A program made the position numbers and the translations under genes. 64,000 nucleotides of DNA from the NCBI GenBank assembly GCA_021234155.1, contig JAJEKV010000028.1:3556567-3620566 (forward strand), read 5' to 3'. This document shows, piece after piece, positions 49,121 through 62,790 of the stretch (the first letter of the stretch is position 1; each line of letters begins with the position of its first letter). The stretch comes from Isoetes taiwanensis (taxonomy: Eukaryota > Streptophyta > Lycopodiopsida > Isoetales > Isoetaceae). Under the pieces are notes generated by a model, which did no database searches, was not told the DNA's origin, and was given only the letters and a program-made list of their open reading frames with translations.

Positions 49121-50212
49121 CTAAAAATGATTCAACTTTTTCTTAATTCTATCAACAATAGGTTGCCATAGACCTTTCAAAGAGGGATTCAGAGATAAAG
49201 GCATTCCCAACAGAGAAGAAGCTTGGTTGCAATTAAGGACCTTGATATCAGCAAAGTTTGTCTGGATATTATCTCCAATGATAACAGATTTGGCCAGATT
49301 TAGATTTACACCAGAGGCAGCTGAAAATTGTTTGATAATTTCCAAGAAAGCTTCAATATTAGAAAGATCAGCATCAAGGAAGGCAAATGTGTCATCAGCA
49401 TATTGAGAAATGGTAAGACTATCCTCCCTATTTGGCATTTGAAGACCTCTAATCTCCCCCATATTTTTTGAATGAATTACTGCCCTTGTAAGCATCTCAG
49501 CCACAATTAGGAAGAGGTAAGGAGCAAGGGGGCATCCTTGCCTCACACCCCGAGAAAGAGGAAAGAATTGAGAGGGAGAACCATTAACAATGACAGCAGA
49601 ATTTGAGTGAATATTCAAACCACGAATTAAAAGCTTAAGTTTAGGATGAAAGCCAAATTTAGTGAGAGCAATGTCTAGGAAATCCCACCTAACAGTGTCA
49701 AAGGCTCTCTTGAAGTCAAGCTTAAGGAGCACACAATTTTGATTGGAAACTTTATTCCAATGAAGACCCTCCATGGCTGAAATATAATTGTCTAAGATAA
49801 ATCTCTTGGACAGGAAGGCAGATTGATAATGCGAGATATTTTTCTGGAGATACTCTTTAATTCTGTTGGCAATGACTTTGGCACAGATTTTATATGAGGT
49901 ATTGGTGAGAGATATAGGCCTCCAATCTGAAAAAGCAGATGGATTATCTATCTTAGGTATAAGAGCAATGAAGCCAGCAGAGATAGATGAATGAAGGTGG
50001 TTATTATCCCAGAAGCCTCTCACCATTGAGATGACATCATCTTTAAGAAGATCCCAGAAATGAATGTAGAATTCACTAGGAATGCCATCAGGTCCAGGGG
50101 ATTTACATTTACCAAAAGATCTCAAGACCTTAAGAATTTCATGCTCAGTAGGAGGCATAATAAAAGAGTCATCCATAGTGCCAATAGAATTCGGGATAAT
50201 CTTATCTATCAA
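49121..50212 (-). pseudogene. LINE reverse transcriptase domain
   Basis: 363 codons with all core motifs: CKSPGPDGIPSEFYIHFWDL, ALIPKIDNPSAFSDWRPISL, VLLKLDFKRAFDTVRWDFLD (catalytic Asp), LSRGVRQGCPLAPYLFLIVA, QYADDTFAFL (catalytic YADD) and LLGMPLSLNPSLKGLWQPIV. No lesion is visible inside the domain. The first ATG overlaps the stop of the endonuclease frame by ATGA, but this is produced by a frameshift, not by an original two-gene arrangement. Confidence 0.9.
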
Positions 50213-51372
50213 CTCAAGAAAAATCTTTTATCTTGGGGAGTCAATATCTTGAGAAGCAATTTTGGAAAAGAGAGAGGCATAGTTATCCTGAAAGATGGAT
50301 CTGACAAGCTTTGGATCATCCAAGCAAAGACCAAAGATCGGGTTCTAATTTCAGTAATAGAGTTTCTAAGCAGTCTAGCTTTGGCTACCTTAAAAAAGAA
50401 CCTTGAGCTGCCACAATCCATTTCTTTGTTAAATTTAACTTTGCATTTGATTGTTGAGCTTTTAGCTTCAATTTCCTCTATACTCTTGAGATAATTTTCT
50501 ACTAATTCTTCACCCACATGCAGGTTAAGGTTGTGTGGATCATCCTCAAGCAAATAGGATCTTATGTTTCTCATATGAGTTAACAAGTCCTCTTTCTCCT
50601 TTAATCTTGTGAGGTGCTTCTTCCTTGACCACTCTTTAATCCAGCTTTTGGCTTTCTTGATCTTAGCATAAAAGCTTTTCATAGATTGATGACTACAATT
50701 AGATTGAAGGTCAAGATAAAAAGCCTTGAAATCATTCACAAATGATTCATTTTCAAGAAGAGCACAATTGAACTTATAGGGAATATTTCCATCTCTTGGA
50801 ATTTGAGTCAATTGCCTTGTGCACAAGAATTGTGGCTGATGATCAGAAATTATATTCCCTTCATCACTTGTAACAAAACAGTTATCCCAGAGAGAAGAGT
50901 TTGGACTGCAGACATAGAATCTATCAAGAGCACAGTAGACCCTCTTATCCCCTTTTTGCTTATTAGACCAAGTGAAGTAGGCTGTAGAAGAGGGGACATG
51001 CACAAGTGAGGAATCAGAGATAAAACTATTCCAATTACATCTTTCAGAGGCAGACATATTAATGTTATTCCCTAATTTCATGTTCCAAGAAGGGGTATTG
51101 TTAAAGTCCCCTCCAACAATCCAATCTGAGATAGGATTATTTTGTAACCAAGAGTTAATATCAATCCATAGCATCTCCCTCTCCTTGGGGCAAGTTGGGG
51201 CATAGATGTTAATAATACCAAAAACAGAATTTTGATACTTGAAGGTAACAGCTTGCCACAATTTAGTAGGGGAATTGAAGAAACTAAGATGCTCAAGGCT
51301 TTTCCAGATCATAATGATGCCACCACTTCTCCCATTGGCCTCAATCCGGTGGAGGAGACCCGATAGATCCAA
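50209..51372 (-). pseudogene. LINE endonuclease domain
   Basis: 387 codons. Landmarks: SGGIIMIWKSLEHLSFFNSP, GIINIYAPTCPKEREMLW, WIVGGDFNNTPSW, FTWSNKQKGDKRVYCALDRF and ISDHQPQFL, the conserved SDH of AP-type endonucleases. The N-terminal residues of the domain are missing before the first ATG. The last 40 or so residues are out of frame: the family-like reading (IFGLCLDDPKLVRSIFQDNY, ASLFSKIASQDID) is in another frame, so there is a frameshift near 50330, and a TAA follows near 50228. Confidence 0.85.
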
Positions 51373-51566
51373 ATACCAAGATTAGAGGTTTCAAATTTTG
51401 GAAGCTTAAATTCTTGCAAAGAAAATCACATCAAAGACTATAGCTCCCCGATTTGAGAGATAGCTCTTTTTCTTTTGATAGGACCTTTAATTCCTCTAAC
51501 ATTCCAAGATAAAATCCTCATTATACTATGAGCTGAGAAAAGGAAAAGAAGCAGTAAAACAGAAAG

Positions 51567-53881
51567 TTAGATATATCTCTTTTTCTTTTTCCCTTTTTTC
51601 TGTTTACTTCTAGTATTGGCAGCAGGAGTATTAGTGAGATCAGCAAGAGTTGAGCTATTCTTCTTATACTTAGAGCCATTGGGCCTAGAGGGTTCAGATG
51701 TAGCAGCTAATCCAAAGAATAGAACAATCAACAAGAAATTTATCCCCTTCCCAATTTTCTTTATCATTTGCATTTTCAATCTCATCTTCACTAATATCAG
51801 AGGATCCTCCAGGAATGAATTCAAACATTCTATTTTTAGTATAGACAGGAGGATTAGGAAGATTATGCATAAGAAATGGGAAAAGAGAAGAAACATGACC
51901 TGGATTGTTGCATTCATCAAACTGAGATAGGTCTTCTTGCAGGACAACAGTAGTTTCTTGAGTAGAGTCAGCTGCCAAATTCTTATCATTATCCAACCAA
52001 TTATTATCGCCTTTCTAGGCCGCTTGCATCCCTTTCTCGGAGTATCTTGTACAATTTCTTCATCCATAAGATTATACTGACAATAGTGTTGGCCATGTGC
52101 ACTGAGGCCCTCTTGCAAAGATGCCAGCTGCTGAGCAATTTCCAAGGCAATATTTGAAGGATGGGGTGGATCGTGGCCCTGCGAAAAGATCAATAATTGG
52201 GGATTGTAAAGGGTTCAAATTGCCTTCACATTGATTGCTCAACAAAACCTCCAAATCAAGTTCGTGGTTAAGGTTAGCTAATACACGAATTGGTTAGAGT
52301 TACCAATTTTGTGATCGGCAACCATCTTTTAATCTTACTTGACTCAAAGAACATTCATTGGGATAATAATTTGATTGCTCTCCTTTGGTGAAGAAGAAAT
52401 AGGAGCTGGAATAATCTCCACCGTAGTATCCTTGGGATCAATCATAGATTGTTCATTCATAGACCGCTTCAATTTCCATATTTTGTTTCGTAGTTTTATC
52501 ATGCTTATTTTTCTTGTTTAATGGACCATTCTTAACCCTCAGAGGGACTCGAGAATATCAGCATTCTCCTTGTTCTTGGCGTAGAGCTTTGCATCCATAA
52601 TAATTTTTTCAATGTATCATGCAAATTACCGATTTTTGAGGAGCCGCCATCCTTGCCTGTGATCTTAGTTGTTTTGGTAGAATTTTCATGATTCTCAACA
52701 ACACATTGACTTGCAAAGCTTTACCATTCCTCGAAAGTGTCTTCACAAAACCACCTCCGTGCATTCCCTTATTAGTCGTCTCCTCATTCTTGTGTTCCTC
52801 TCTTCTTAGTCGCTTTCTTCTTTGGATTCTTTTGTAGCTGCCATTAACTTTAGTCCACTGAAAGTTGCTATCCTTGGATATAATGCATGGAGCACCAAGG
52901 TCAGACTCTTGATGATCAAATACTGATCCATTTGAATTTTGCTTGATATGTCAATCGCTTTGGCCGACCGTTGACCTTATTGTTGATGTTGACTTTTTGG
53001 TTGACCTGCTCATTGACTCGACGCTTCTCGATAGCTTTATAGGAATTTGCTCACAAGTAGTCGTTGAATCCTTGCGGGAATCATACCAAATGTGTCTAAC
53101 CCTACAAGTTTGGCACTGAGGTGGCAAGCCAGACCATCTCAAATCCAGAAAGGCTTCTTTCCCAAAAACATCTCGAAAGGGGATGTGGAGGGGAATGTCT
53201 TTGGAAATATCAAGTCGGACAATAGAGCATGGTGGTCTATAGGGAGAGAATTCAAAAAAATATAGGATCCAATTGAGTCAAACAAAGTTTAAGACAATCC
53301 TCATTCCAATATATTGGGTTTAAACCATGAAGGGTAGTGGAAGCAACACAAAGATTGTCCAGATTGGCTATTTCAAATTTGGGATCCCACTTAAGAAAGG
53401 TAAGTTGAAAGGATTCAAAAGCCATTGGACCATGATTTAAGAGAAAATTAGTAGATCTTTTACTGCCACATTCAATCATGATATATGGGAAGTGAAGCCA
53501 ATAGACAGCATTTATAAGCATACCCTTCTGAAGGTTTAGGCAGAAAGACCAAAGTTTGTCTAGTTTAATCCCATGTTTATTAGTTTTAACAATTACAGTG
53601 AAGTCATGGAAAGAGTTTAATTTTGCATGAACAGAAGGAAGATCTAAGGAAATACCATTGAAAATAGCCTTCTTTCTTGCACTGAATGGACCCTTGAAAG
53701 GGCGGATATCTCCTAGGATCTTGTCCATGGTAGCATCTGGGGACATTGGTTGATCCGATCTTTTTTCCCCGTAAGCAATTGGAATTTCAAGGACGGGATC
53801 AATGCTTGGAAGCCGGCCTAGGAAATCCGGATCCTTGGAGAGATTATCCCAGCATGGGACTGTAAAAGATAGTGGATCCAT
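51567..53881 (-). pseudogene. LINE ORF1, DUF4283-like, broken
   Basis: The first part (53881-53252, 209 residues) contains DKLWSFCLNLQKGMLINAVY and WLHFPYIMIECGSKRSTNFL, NHGPMAFESFQLTFLKWDP, the DUF4283-type nucleic-acid-binding region of plant LINE ORF1. It is followed by LPPQCQTCRVRH (about 53120), a decayed zinc-knuckle. A long acidic or low-complexity stretch with stops comes next. The last part (52193-51567) ends in a basic tail, RSKQKKGKKKKRY. In live elements this protein coats the element RNA. At least three frame changes separate the parts. Confidence 0.65.
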
Positions 53882-54848
53882 TGAAGACTGCCCAATGCAT
53901 GAATTAGCTGGTTACCAAAGAAAATGAAATTTTGGGATTTTCATGGAAGGATCTTAACTGCTTTGAGAAGCTCGAAATGATCGAGGGCTGATTCAGCAAA
54001 GGCGTGAAGAATGGAGAGAAATTTAGGGTAATTTTTGCTTTTAAGAGCCATGCAGAAAGAACCAGGTGAAAACTACAAAAGCAGAAGGAACATGTGCGAA
54101 TTGGAAGGAGGGAAAAACAAAGGCCAGGGAAACAACAGAGGAAGAGCCTATCTAGATCTAAGAAGCCGGAAAGCCACACTCAGTACCAAATTGGAGGAAA
54201 CCAGACGCCAATACATGAATCATTGCTCAGAGTAGACCTTTACCACAATCTTGGAATCAGTCCAATCACAATGAACATGAAAAGTGCCCGAAGCAGAGAC
54301 TTCTTTCTTTCCAATGAACTCCTGTAGCCAAGATTCTACAATCTCTACTTCAAATTCTACTGAACTCGGAACAAATGAATACTCAGGGGCAAATAATTCC
54401 TCAGGAAAATGCTGCTCAGAGATTAGCGAATTCCACAAGTCAGAGGGAGAGCCTTTCAAGTAACCACAGGTCAATCTCGAATTTTGCTTGATAATTGTGA
54501 AGACATTAGTATCCATTTGTAGCATTTGATGAGGGGAATCATGAGAATGGCAAGCCCCTACAAGGCTGGCAATCTAAATCCCTCAAATTGTCTTCAGAAG
54601 CAGAATGAATTAGCACATCAGATCAAGATTTGAGTTTGAATCAGAAAAGACAAAGGAATCAAGAAAAATGGCGCACATTGCTGACGTGTCCATCGCCCAA
54701 CAAACCAAGTATGATATTTGATCCCATAATCGAAACAAACAATATCACTTGAGGGAACAAACACATTTAAGTTGGGGCAAAACGCATCCAATTGGGCGAC
54801 TTGGTGCATGGAGCCCTTTAGGTCCAACAATTGCAAGAATAATTCACT

Positions 54849-55390
54849 ATTATAATAATAATAATAATATGTGTCTAGCTCACGTAGGGCCTCGAGAGAC
54901 CATGGAGCCTGAAAAACTTTTACAACTTCAACAGTAGAGAACGATGCGCATCCACCGCTCTCATGTATAAACTCAAGCGCATAGGTGATAGCGCTAATAA
55001 TGAATGAAAATCAGCCACTTGAATGTTGAACTGCTCCCTGATATGGTGATATGCCGTGCAATGTATAAACGTATGGTACTCATCCTCAATTTGGCTTTCT
55101 TCGCATACCTTGCAAATACGATCCTCAACAGGGATTTTAGACCACCGACCAGTCTCAATTATATAAAGCTTAAAATGCTCACTACATAACATTCTGCATA
55201 ACCAAAACAACTTATAGATTCAAATTCAATATCCATCAAAGCATAATTGAGGTAACTAATAGCAATTCCTAAATGAAAGAGGCCCCTGAATAGATTCAGC
55301 GTGGCTATTTGAATTGCTCAGGGTGCGCTTAATCAACTTCAGAGAAGGCGATTCAACATGCCATACTGCAGCCAATCCCGGCTAACCTTA
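54849..55390 (-). mobile_element. Microsatellite-tailed LINE fragment with (TTA)n tail
   Basis: On the minus strand the frame 55210-54920 reads MFWLCRMLCSEHFKLYIIET, RICKVCEESQIEDEYHTFIH followed by CTAYHHIREQF, the CxxC..H..C end of the microsatellite-tailed LINE family. About 180 bp of weaker similarity precede it. The 3' end contains CCATGGTCTC and runs into (TTA)n at 54870-54849. It is 5'-truncated and inactive. Confidence 0.7.
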
Positions 55391-56079
55391 GGCGTCTAGA
55401 ATTTTTCCCTTTTTGGGATGGCTAAGTTATTGATTTTTTTTTTTTAAATGACTTTATTAACTTTAGCGACAAAATTTGACCAAAGGTCTAAAAAATCGCC
55501 ATTTGGCGAACTTTAGCCACTCTTTGATACCCTGCTTCATTATATGCATCAGTATTGAGTTCATATGAGGTTTGCAGATCGGGTAGGCTTAACATCAGGG
55601 GTGACATGAGAGTAACCTTTAGCTACTCAAAGGCTTGTTCGCACAATCATGGAACATACTATTTTTATGGCATTTAATTCCATTCCAAGCAGTGCACATG
55701 CCCCTTTTGGTGCCATCCACATCTATCCCAAGTGGTGCCACCATTTGGCAGTATCCATGAGCCAAATTGAGAATTTTGGCAGTGTGCTCTTGCAAGAGGA
55801 AACCTCAACTTTTATTGCCCTTTGTTTTATGAAGGCCTTTGTGATTGGCTTCATTGGCATTTCTTTCTAGTGTTGAGCATTGGTCTATCAATAAAGAAAT
55901 GTACTTTCCTAAAACTTTTTCCGAGAGAGACTAAAACTCAAGCTCTTCCTTGCCATCCTCGTTTCCAATTGCAAGAACTTCCAATAAATCATCTGTTAAA
56001 TTAGAGAACTTAGAGTCCACTATTATGCTTACTGATAAAATGCACTAACAATTGGAAGCAAGATACACAACTGCTACTA
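55391..56079. other. Non-coding stretch with an MITE-like phrase
   Basis: CTAAAAAATCGCCATTTGGC, then GAACTTTAGCCAC at about 55488-55520 resembles the right end of the insertion at 34557-35161 (CTAAAAAATCGCCAAATTGC, TAAGTTTAGCCC). This suggests a related but diverged element here. Nothing coding was recognised. Confidence 0.4.
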
Positions 56080-56560
56080 ACAATGAGACAAGCAAAGCCA
56101 TCATACATCTTACCGGGAACTCACACTATAGCAGCTTCTTGAACACCATCACGTGGAGCTTCTGCAGCATACATAAACGTTTTGTGTTGTGGGCGATCCA
56201 TTATTGCGGCAGCTCTAGCCTCACTTTGCTGCCTTTGCTCAATGGTTCTATCCTCCATATCCCATCTTTCCTCAGGCTGACGTTCCCTTTGATTCCATCG
56301 AGGTTCTCCATGGCCTCTGCCTCTACCAACATTTGGATATCGATTGGATCATTCTGCTGCCATGTCTATCCAGCTGTTGAGAATCCATGGGCATTGAGGA
56401 GCTATGTCCCTCCATACTGCCAAATATTGGGCAATTATTTCTTGTGTGCCCGTTCCCCTACAATAGAAACAACGCCCCTCTTCAAAGCACCGCTGCCTTT
56501 CCTCATCAGTGAATCAGGGCTACCCGCCAAGGGCGGCTACCCTAGCCGCTTCGAAACCCT
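56080..56560 (-). pseudogene. gag-like remnant with CCHC zinc knuckle
   Basis: Minus strand: FTDEERQRCFEEGRCFYCRG is followed, after a 1-base frame change, by GHTRNNCPIFGSMEGHSS, giving C-x2-C-x4-H-x4-C. Downstream the sequence is rich in R, Q and E (GRGRGHGEPRWNQRERQPEE, EDRTIEQRQQSEARAAA) and ends near VPGKMYDG. This is typical of an LTR-retrotransposon gag, though no LTR, protease or integrase is seen nearby, and a LINE ORF1 source is possible. The plus-strand open frame over the same bases is its shadow. Confidence 0.45.
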
Positions 56561-57599
56561 AAACATCAAGAATCTTCCCTTCCCTTTTTAGAATAACTAC
56601 TTTTACAATCCTTACCAATCACAAATAACCATATTAATCTCTACTTAACGTAATCACACCTCAAGCCACAATACCACAACGATCAATGCCCTTGGCCAAG
56701 AGATGTAAGGATCTAATCCTGCCAGCATGTGCAATCTCAGGGAATCCAATCAATTGAAAAACTAAACCCCACCTGAAAGAAGAAGATCTGATGCCGTCTC
56801 TTCAAGCTCTTGCTTCCACAGCTTGGATGCAATCCTACTCTGGGTGCCTCCTCTGTCCTCCTCAGCACCACAAAGCTCCAAAACCATTTGTTACAAAAGG
56901 GGTCATGTTCCCCAAAAGCCTCTCAAAAAAATCCCCCTTTTTTTCCCCTTTTTTTGAAAAACCCTTTTCTTAAATAGATATATGACATGCATATATCCTT
57001 AGTATCAATTAAATGTATTATGTACAAATGCTTGCCTCCGACTAGGACCGTTACAATCTCTCCTTCTAAAATTTAACCCATGTCCTCATGGCAGTGTCCT
57101 CAATAAATAAAGCAAATCTCTACTATTTCAAAAATCATTCAATCAAAGTCATCCACAAAAATGTGCATATGAAAAAAAAAAAAAGGGGGGCATCAAATTT
57201 TGCCCCCAGACAGCAGGTTTTTTAATTGTATAATTTTACGTTGATCTCTACCCGATCTGAAGCTGCCATCGCAGTCCCAGGTTAAGCAGCGCCGCCAGCA
57301 GACCTTGCCGGAAAACTGCTGCCGGAAAATTTGAAGTGAAATTTCTCTGCTTCCATAATCCTTGATTGCTATGGGACCTATATAATTTTGCATATCTATG
57401 GAACCTATACTCTTCGCAGTCTGCTGCAGTCCTAACTTAGATGGAATGCAAAAGTAAAAAAATGGTTCCCACGGAGTCGTTTGAATTGTATTCCTTTGGG
57501 CACTAAAAACAGACAAACTCGCGCAATAAAATTTGGCGACCATGACTATGAGGAGCCGCCTTTCGAAGCAATCAGGCTGGTGATATATACTCATTAATT
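56561..57599. other. Spacer without recognised gene
   Basis: A minus-strand open frame at 57193-57606 has no recognisable domain. The region has an A-rich run followed by GGGGGG near 57170-57190. It probably consists of older transposon sequence. Confidence 0.35.
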
Positions 57600-57845
57600 G
57601 AATCATCCATAAAAAGCTCGAGAATTAATTACACAGAGATGGCCGATTACGTGCACCATATTCAGTATATGAGGGAAAACTGCAATTTTGTTACAAAACC
57701 ACCTTCCTGTGAACACTCCTACTTAATTAAGTCATCCACGATAGCTCGAAAGATTAATACCACGTATGACCATGGCATGCACCATGTTCAGCATACATCG
57801 TGATTGGAGAAGAGTACTTTGTTACAAAGCTCACCTTTCTCTAGG
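57600..57845. repeat. Imperfect tandem repeat in CDKA 3' flank
   Basis: Two copies of a roughly 120-bp unit, about 57600-57715 and 57725-57840, share TCATCCA, AGCTCGA.AGATTAAT-like sequence, GCACCATRTTCAG.ATA and TTTTGTTACAAA. The second copy ends about 120 bp before the CDKA stop codon, so it may lie in the 3' UTR. Confidence 0.7.
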
Positions 57846-57964
57846 ATAAAAAAGACTTGTCTGATCATGTCCACAGCTTAGGAACATATGAAGCACAAAA
57901 TCATGTCAGGGCTTAAATGGAGTCCAGACCTCCTTAAACAACTACTGTACAAATGCATAAGCGT

Positions 57965-59992
<2,028 letters not shown>

Positions 59993-62790
59993 GAACTGTT
60001 GCACGGCAGGATCCGTTGTTGGAGCTCCTGAAACTGAAATTCCAAAGGAATGAGTACCTATGTGTTTTATATGACAGGAGAAAGATAATAAAGAAGAGTG
60101 TGCTGCATATTGGCTGAAACTGTACCGGAATGAAAGAAATCCAACTTACCAAGGAGCACGAATCGAACACCAAAGAGGGCTTCTGCCTATAGTATTTTCT
60201 ATACGTATATCCAACATGGCTACACGTGCGTATATACATATTCTGCTATACAGGCCAGGTGTACATGGTATGTGATGGTTTGAAAGCAATGCACTAGCCT
60301 ACCTCTAGAATGAATATGACTACTTAGCTAAAAGCAGACCATTGGAAACCATCTCCAAAATTTCAATCACAACCATGGGTGAAATTTAATTTACCCTTAG
60401 CGTAGTGTCGTGGCCGGATCGTGACTGTTGGAGATTCTGTGTAATGGAATCACGAACAGTTGGGATTGCGCCGCATTACTACATTACAGCAACCATAGTA
60501 ACATCGCATCGTCGATAGGTAACAATTATAAATGAAAATTAGAAATTCAAGCCTGGCATTGCCACGCTACGATAGGGCCTTGTGCATCCAGCTCCTTTTT
60601 ATCTGCCATTTGTTGATTTATTTGTTTGTTGTGCTGCCAAAGAAAATTGCAACAAGATGTGAGTATATCGTGGAAATGATTCTTCTTCCATTACCATTCA
60701 ACTTCGTCTTATCAATGACTAGCTCGTGTGAAACTTTAAAACCCTGTTCATCAACAAATATGACCTTTTGAAATGTTGCAATTCTCTTTCTAGTGGTTAA
60801 AAAGAAGTAAAGAAGAAGGAGCACTTTAAAGAAATAATATGGCATCAAACCTCAGTTATCCTTTCAATATGCTAATTTCTTTGTAATTTTGTATCCATGG
60901 TTAATTGAGGTTGGCAAATAGAGATCTCATTTAATGAATTTCCTCCTATATGTACTATAATATGCTTCTACTTCCACACCACCACACTATGATTCTACAA
61001 TTGCAAGCATCTTCAAGGCTTTCTCACTTAACATAGATTTCAACATTTTTATGCCTCTGTGCACTATGTTGCATTTGAATAAAGACATTTCTTGCTTCTT
61101 GGGGTATAAAGTCAGAAAGGTGTATGATTTGTTAATGCCACCATCCCCACTAAAGGCTACGGATAGACCAAGCAAAAGCCAAGGTTGTTAATCAATGACA
61201 CAAATTTAATCAGCCTATTTGCCTAGATAATGTTCAAATATGCCGTTGTAAGTTTGGTCTCCAAAGGCATACAAAGTAAATCCACCTCATGCAAAACAAA
61301 ATTATATATCATCACATTGAATATATGTCCATCCCAATAGTCACAAAGCATTAGATTTTTGTGAAAAAAAATATAAGGCACGTAGGTAGATAACCTTCTA
61401 ACATCCACTGAGACCACAAAAAGCTATATGACGGTATAATGAGCATGGCATAAAGCCCAAAACAAACAAGAGGGTAGGGCCCTGTCATACAAACAAAGTA
61501 ATAATCATGAGGCTAGACAATGTGAGAACACCTAACCACAAATACTGCTAAAACAGTCAAGACTAATTGTTCAACCTCCTTCATATACTTCCCACTTACT
61601 TTCGTGCTAAACAAGTGCCCCGTACTTTGGTTAACTCAGAACCTCATTTTGCTCGTTGTCGTAATGCCAGATCTTTCTGAACAGAGTATGGTAATCCACA
61701 TAGATTACATCCCATGTTGTAAGATCTGAAGACGGCTCACCATGTCTAGAAATTGAACTAAGATATGATGTGGTTTGCTCTTCTATATCTTGCTTACTCA
61801 GTAGGTTGTAACAACTTTTCCTGCATGCATAGTAGAAGAGAATAACTCTTCAACCTTCTCTTTAACTATCATTCCCTCTATCTCTGGGAGCCCAACAATA
61901 TGCAATGTCAGGCTTCTTTCATTTGAATCAATCCATGAGAATTGATTCACAGGTATGTTCGTATTTGTCTCTGCCATGGTGGGTATATATGCTCATCTAA
62001 GGGCGTCTGAACTGCTTTGTCTATTGTGCCATGCTCTTGGCCCTTAGTCTGAACGGCTTTGTCTATTGTGTCTCCGAGCTCTTGTACATGTGCATCAACT
62101 CATTTTTCTTTAAATGCAAAACGTTATTGGGCCCATCCATAACAGTTTCAAAACATTAATTACCAAAGCACACTAGACACTAGCGTCGGGCATCCATTTG
62201 ATAAATGTGCCTTAGAGATCTATAGCCTTCATTATGCTTAGGAGGAGAATTTGATCTCGTCCTTATATAAACCAACTGCACCTCTTGTTCCACGTTAATT
62301 TGATTTCCACACTGACCCGGCACCGGCAATTGTTCATGTATTGGATCTTCATGCTGAAATGCCACAGTGTCCATCATATCATGCATTGCCCTAGATACTC
62401 CTTAGTAGATTCAGCCTTCTTCTTCTGGGCTTGTTGCTCTTATTACTGGGATAATGCAATTAATAGAAAAGCTAAGAACTACACAGATGCCTCTTCAATT
62501 TGATGGCCATCTTTGGTCTCATGGACGGTAAAGTTTTCTACTCTAATCTACTCATTTCTTTATCCATATCAAGATTCAAATCTTATAGAACGTATATATA
62601 ATCAACTATAAGTCCAAGTTTTGTACCTTAAAATTCAACCTACTTAGGATTCCTGTTGCAGGAATTTACATTACAGGATAATGATTTGGAAGGACATCTC
62701 CTTTGGTGGTCTACTATGAAGCCATCATTTGCTAACTACATTACAATAGCCAAGTCAACACGAATCAGTAGCACCCATGTTGATATATAT
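59993..62790. other. CDKA upstream region and spacer
   Basis: The CDKA 5' UTR should begin here; a TTTCAG about 25 nt upstream of the start codon could mark a leader intron. No core promoter element was assigned. Further out, a minus-strand stretch at about 61990-61600 reads SNERSLTLHIVGLPEIEGMI, VKEKVEELFSSTMHAGKV, which resembles LINE ORF1 RNA-binding sequence. Other frames (62180-62386, 62656-62892) are not recognisable. Confidence 0.4.

Larger units (their letters stand above)
46909..54731 (-). mobile_element. Near full-length L1-type LINE, about 7.8 kb
   Basis: Minus strand. The order from the 5' end is: leader (54731 to about 53900), ORF1 (53881 to about 51567, broken), endonuclease (51372-50209), reverse transcriptase (50212-49121), connector (49041-48256), zf-RVT (48329-47853), 3' region and an A-rich tail at 46944-46909 (A runs separated by single T). 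GAAACAAACAAT occurs at 46897-46908 right next to the tail and again at 54732-54743, a candidate 12-bp target duplication that would fix both ends. Frameshifts and stops in ORF1 and ORF2 make it inactive. It is the reference for the truncated copy at 9190-11527. Confidence 0.85.

Noticed and set aside
49121-51372. Endonuclease and reverse transcriptase as two separate genes with ATGA overlap
   Set aside because: The overlap arises from a frameshift and a stop near the end of the endonuclease frame; family homologues encode one ORF2.
56052-56591. 179-codon plus-strand open frame
   Set aside because: The opposite strand has a recognisable zinc knuckle and gag-like composition; the plus frame is its shadow.
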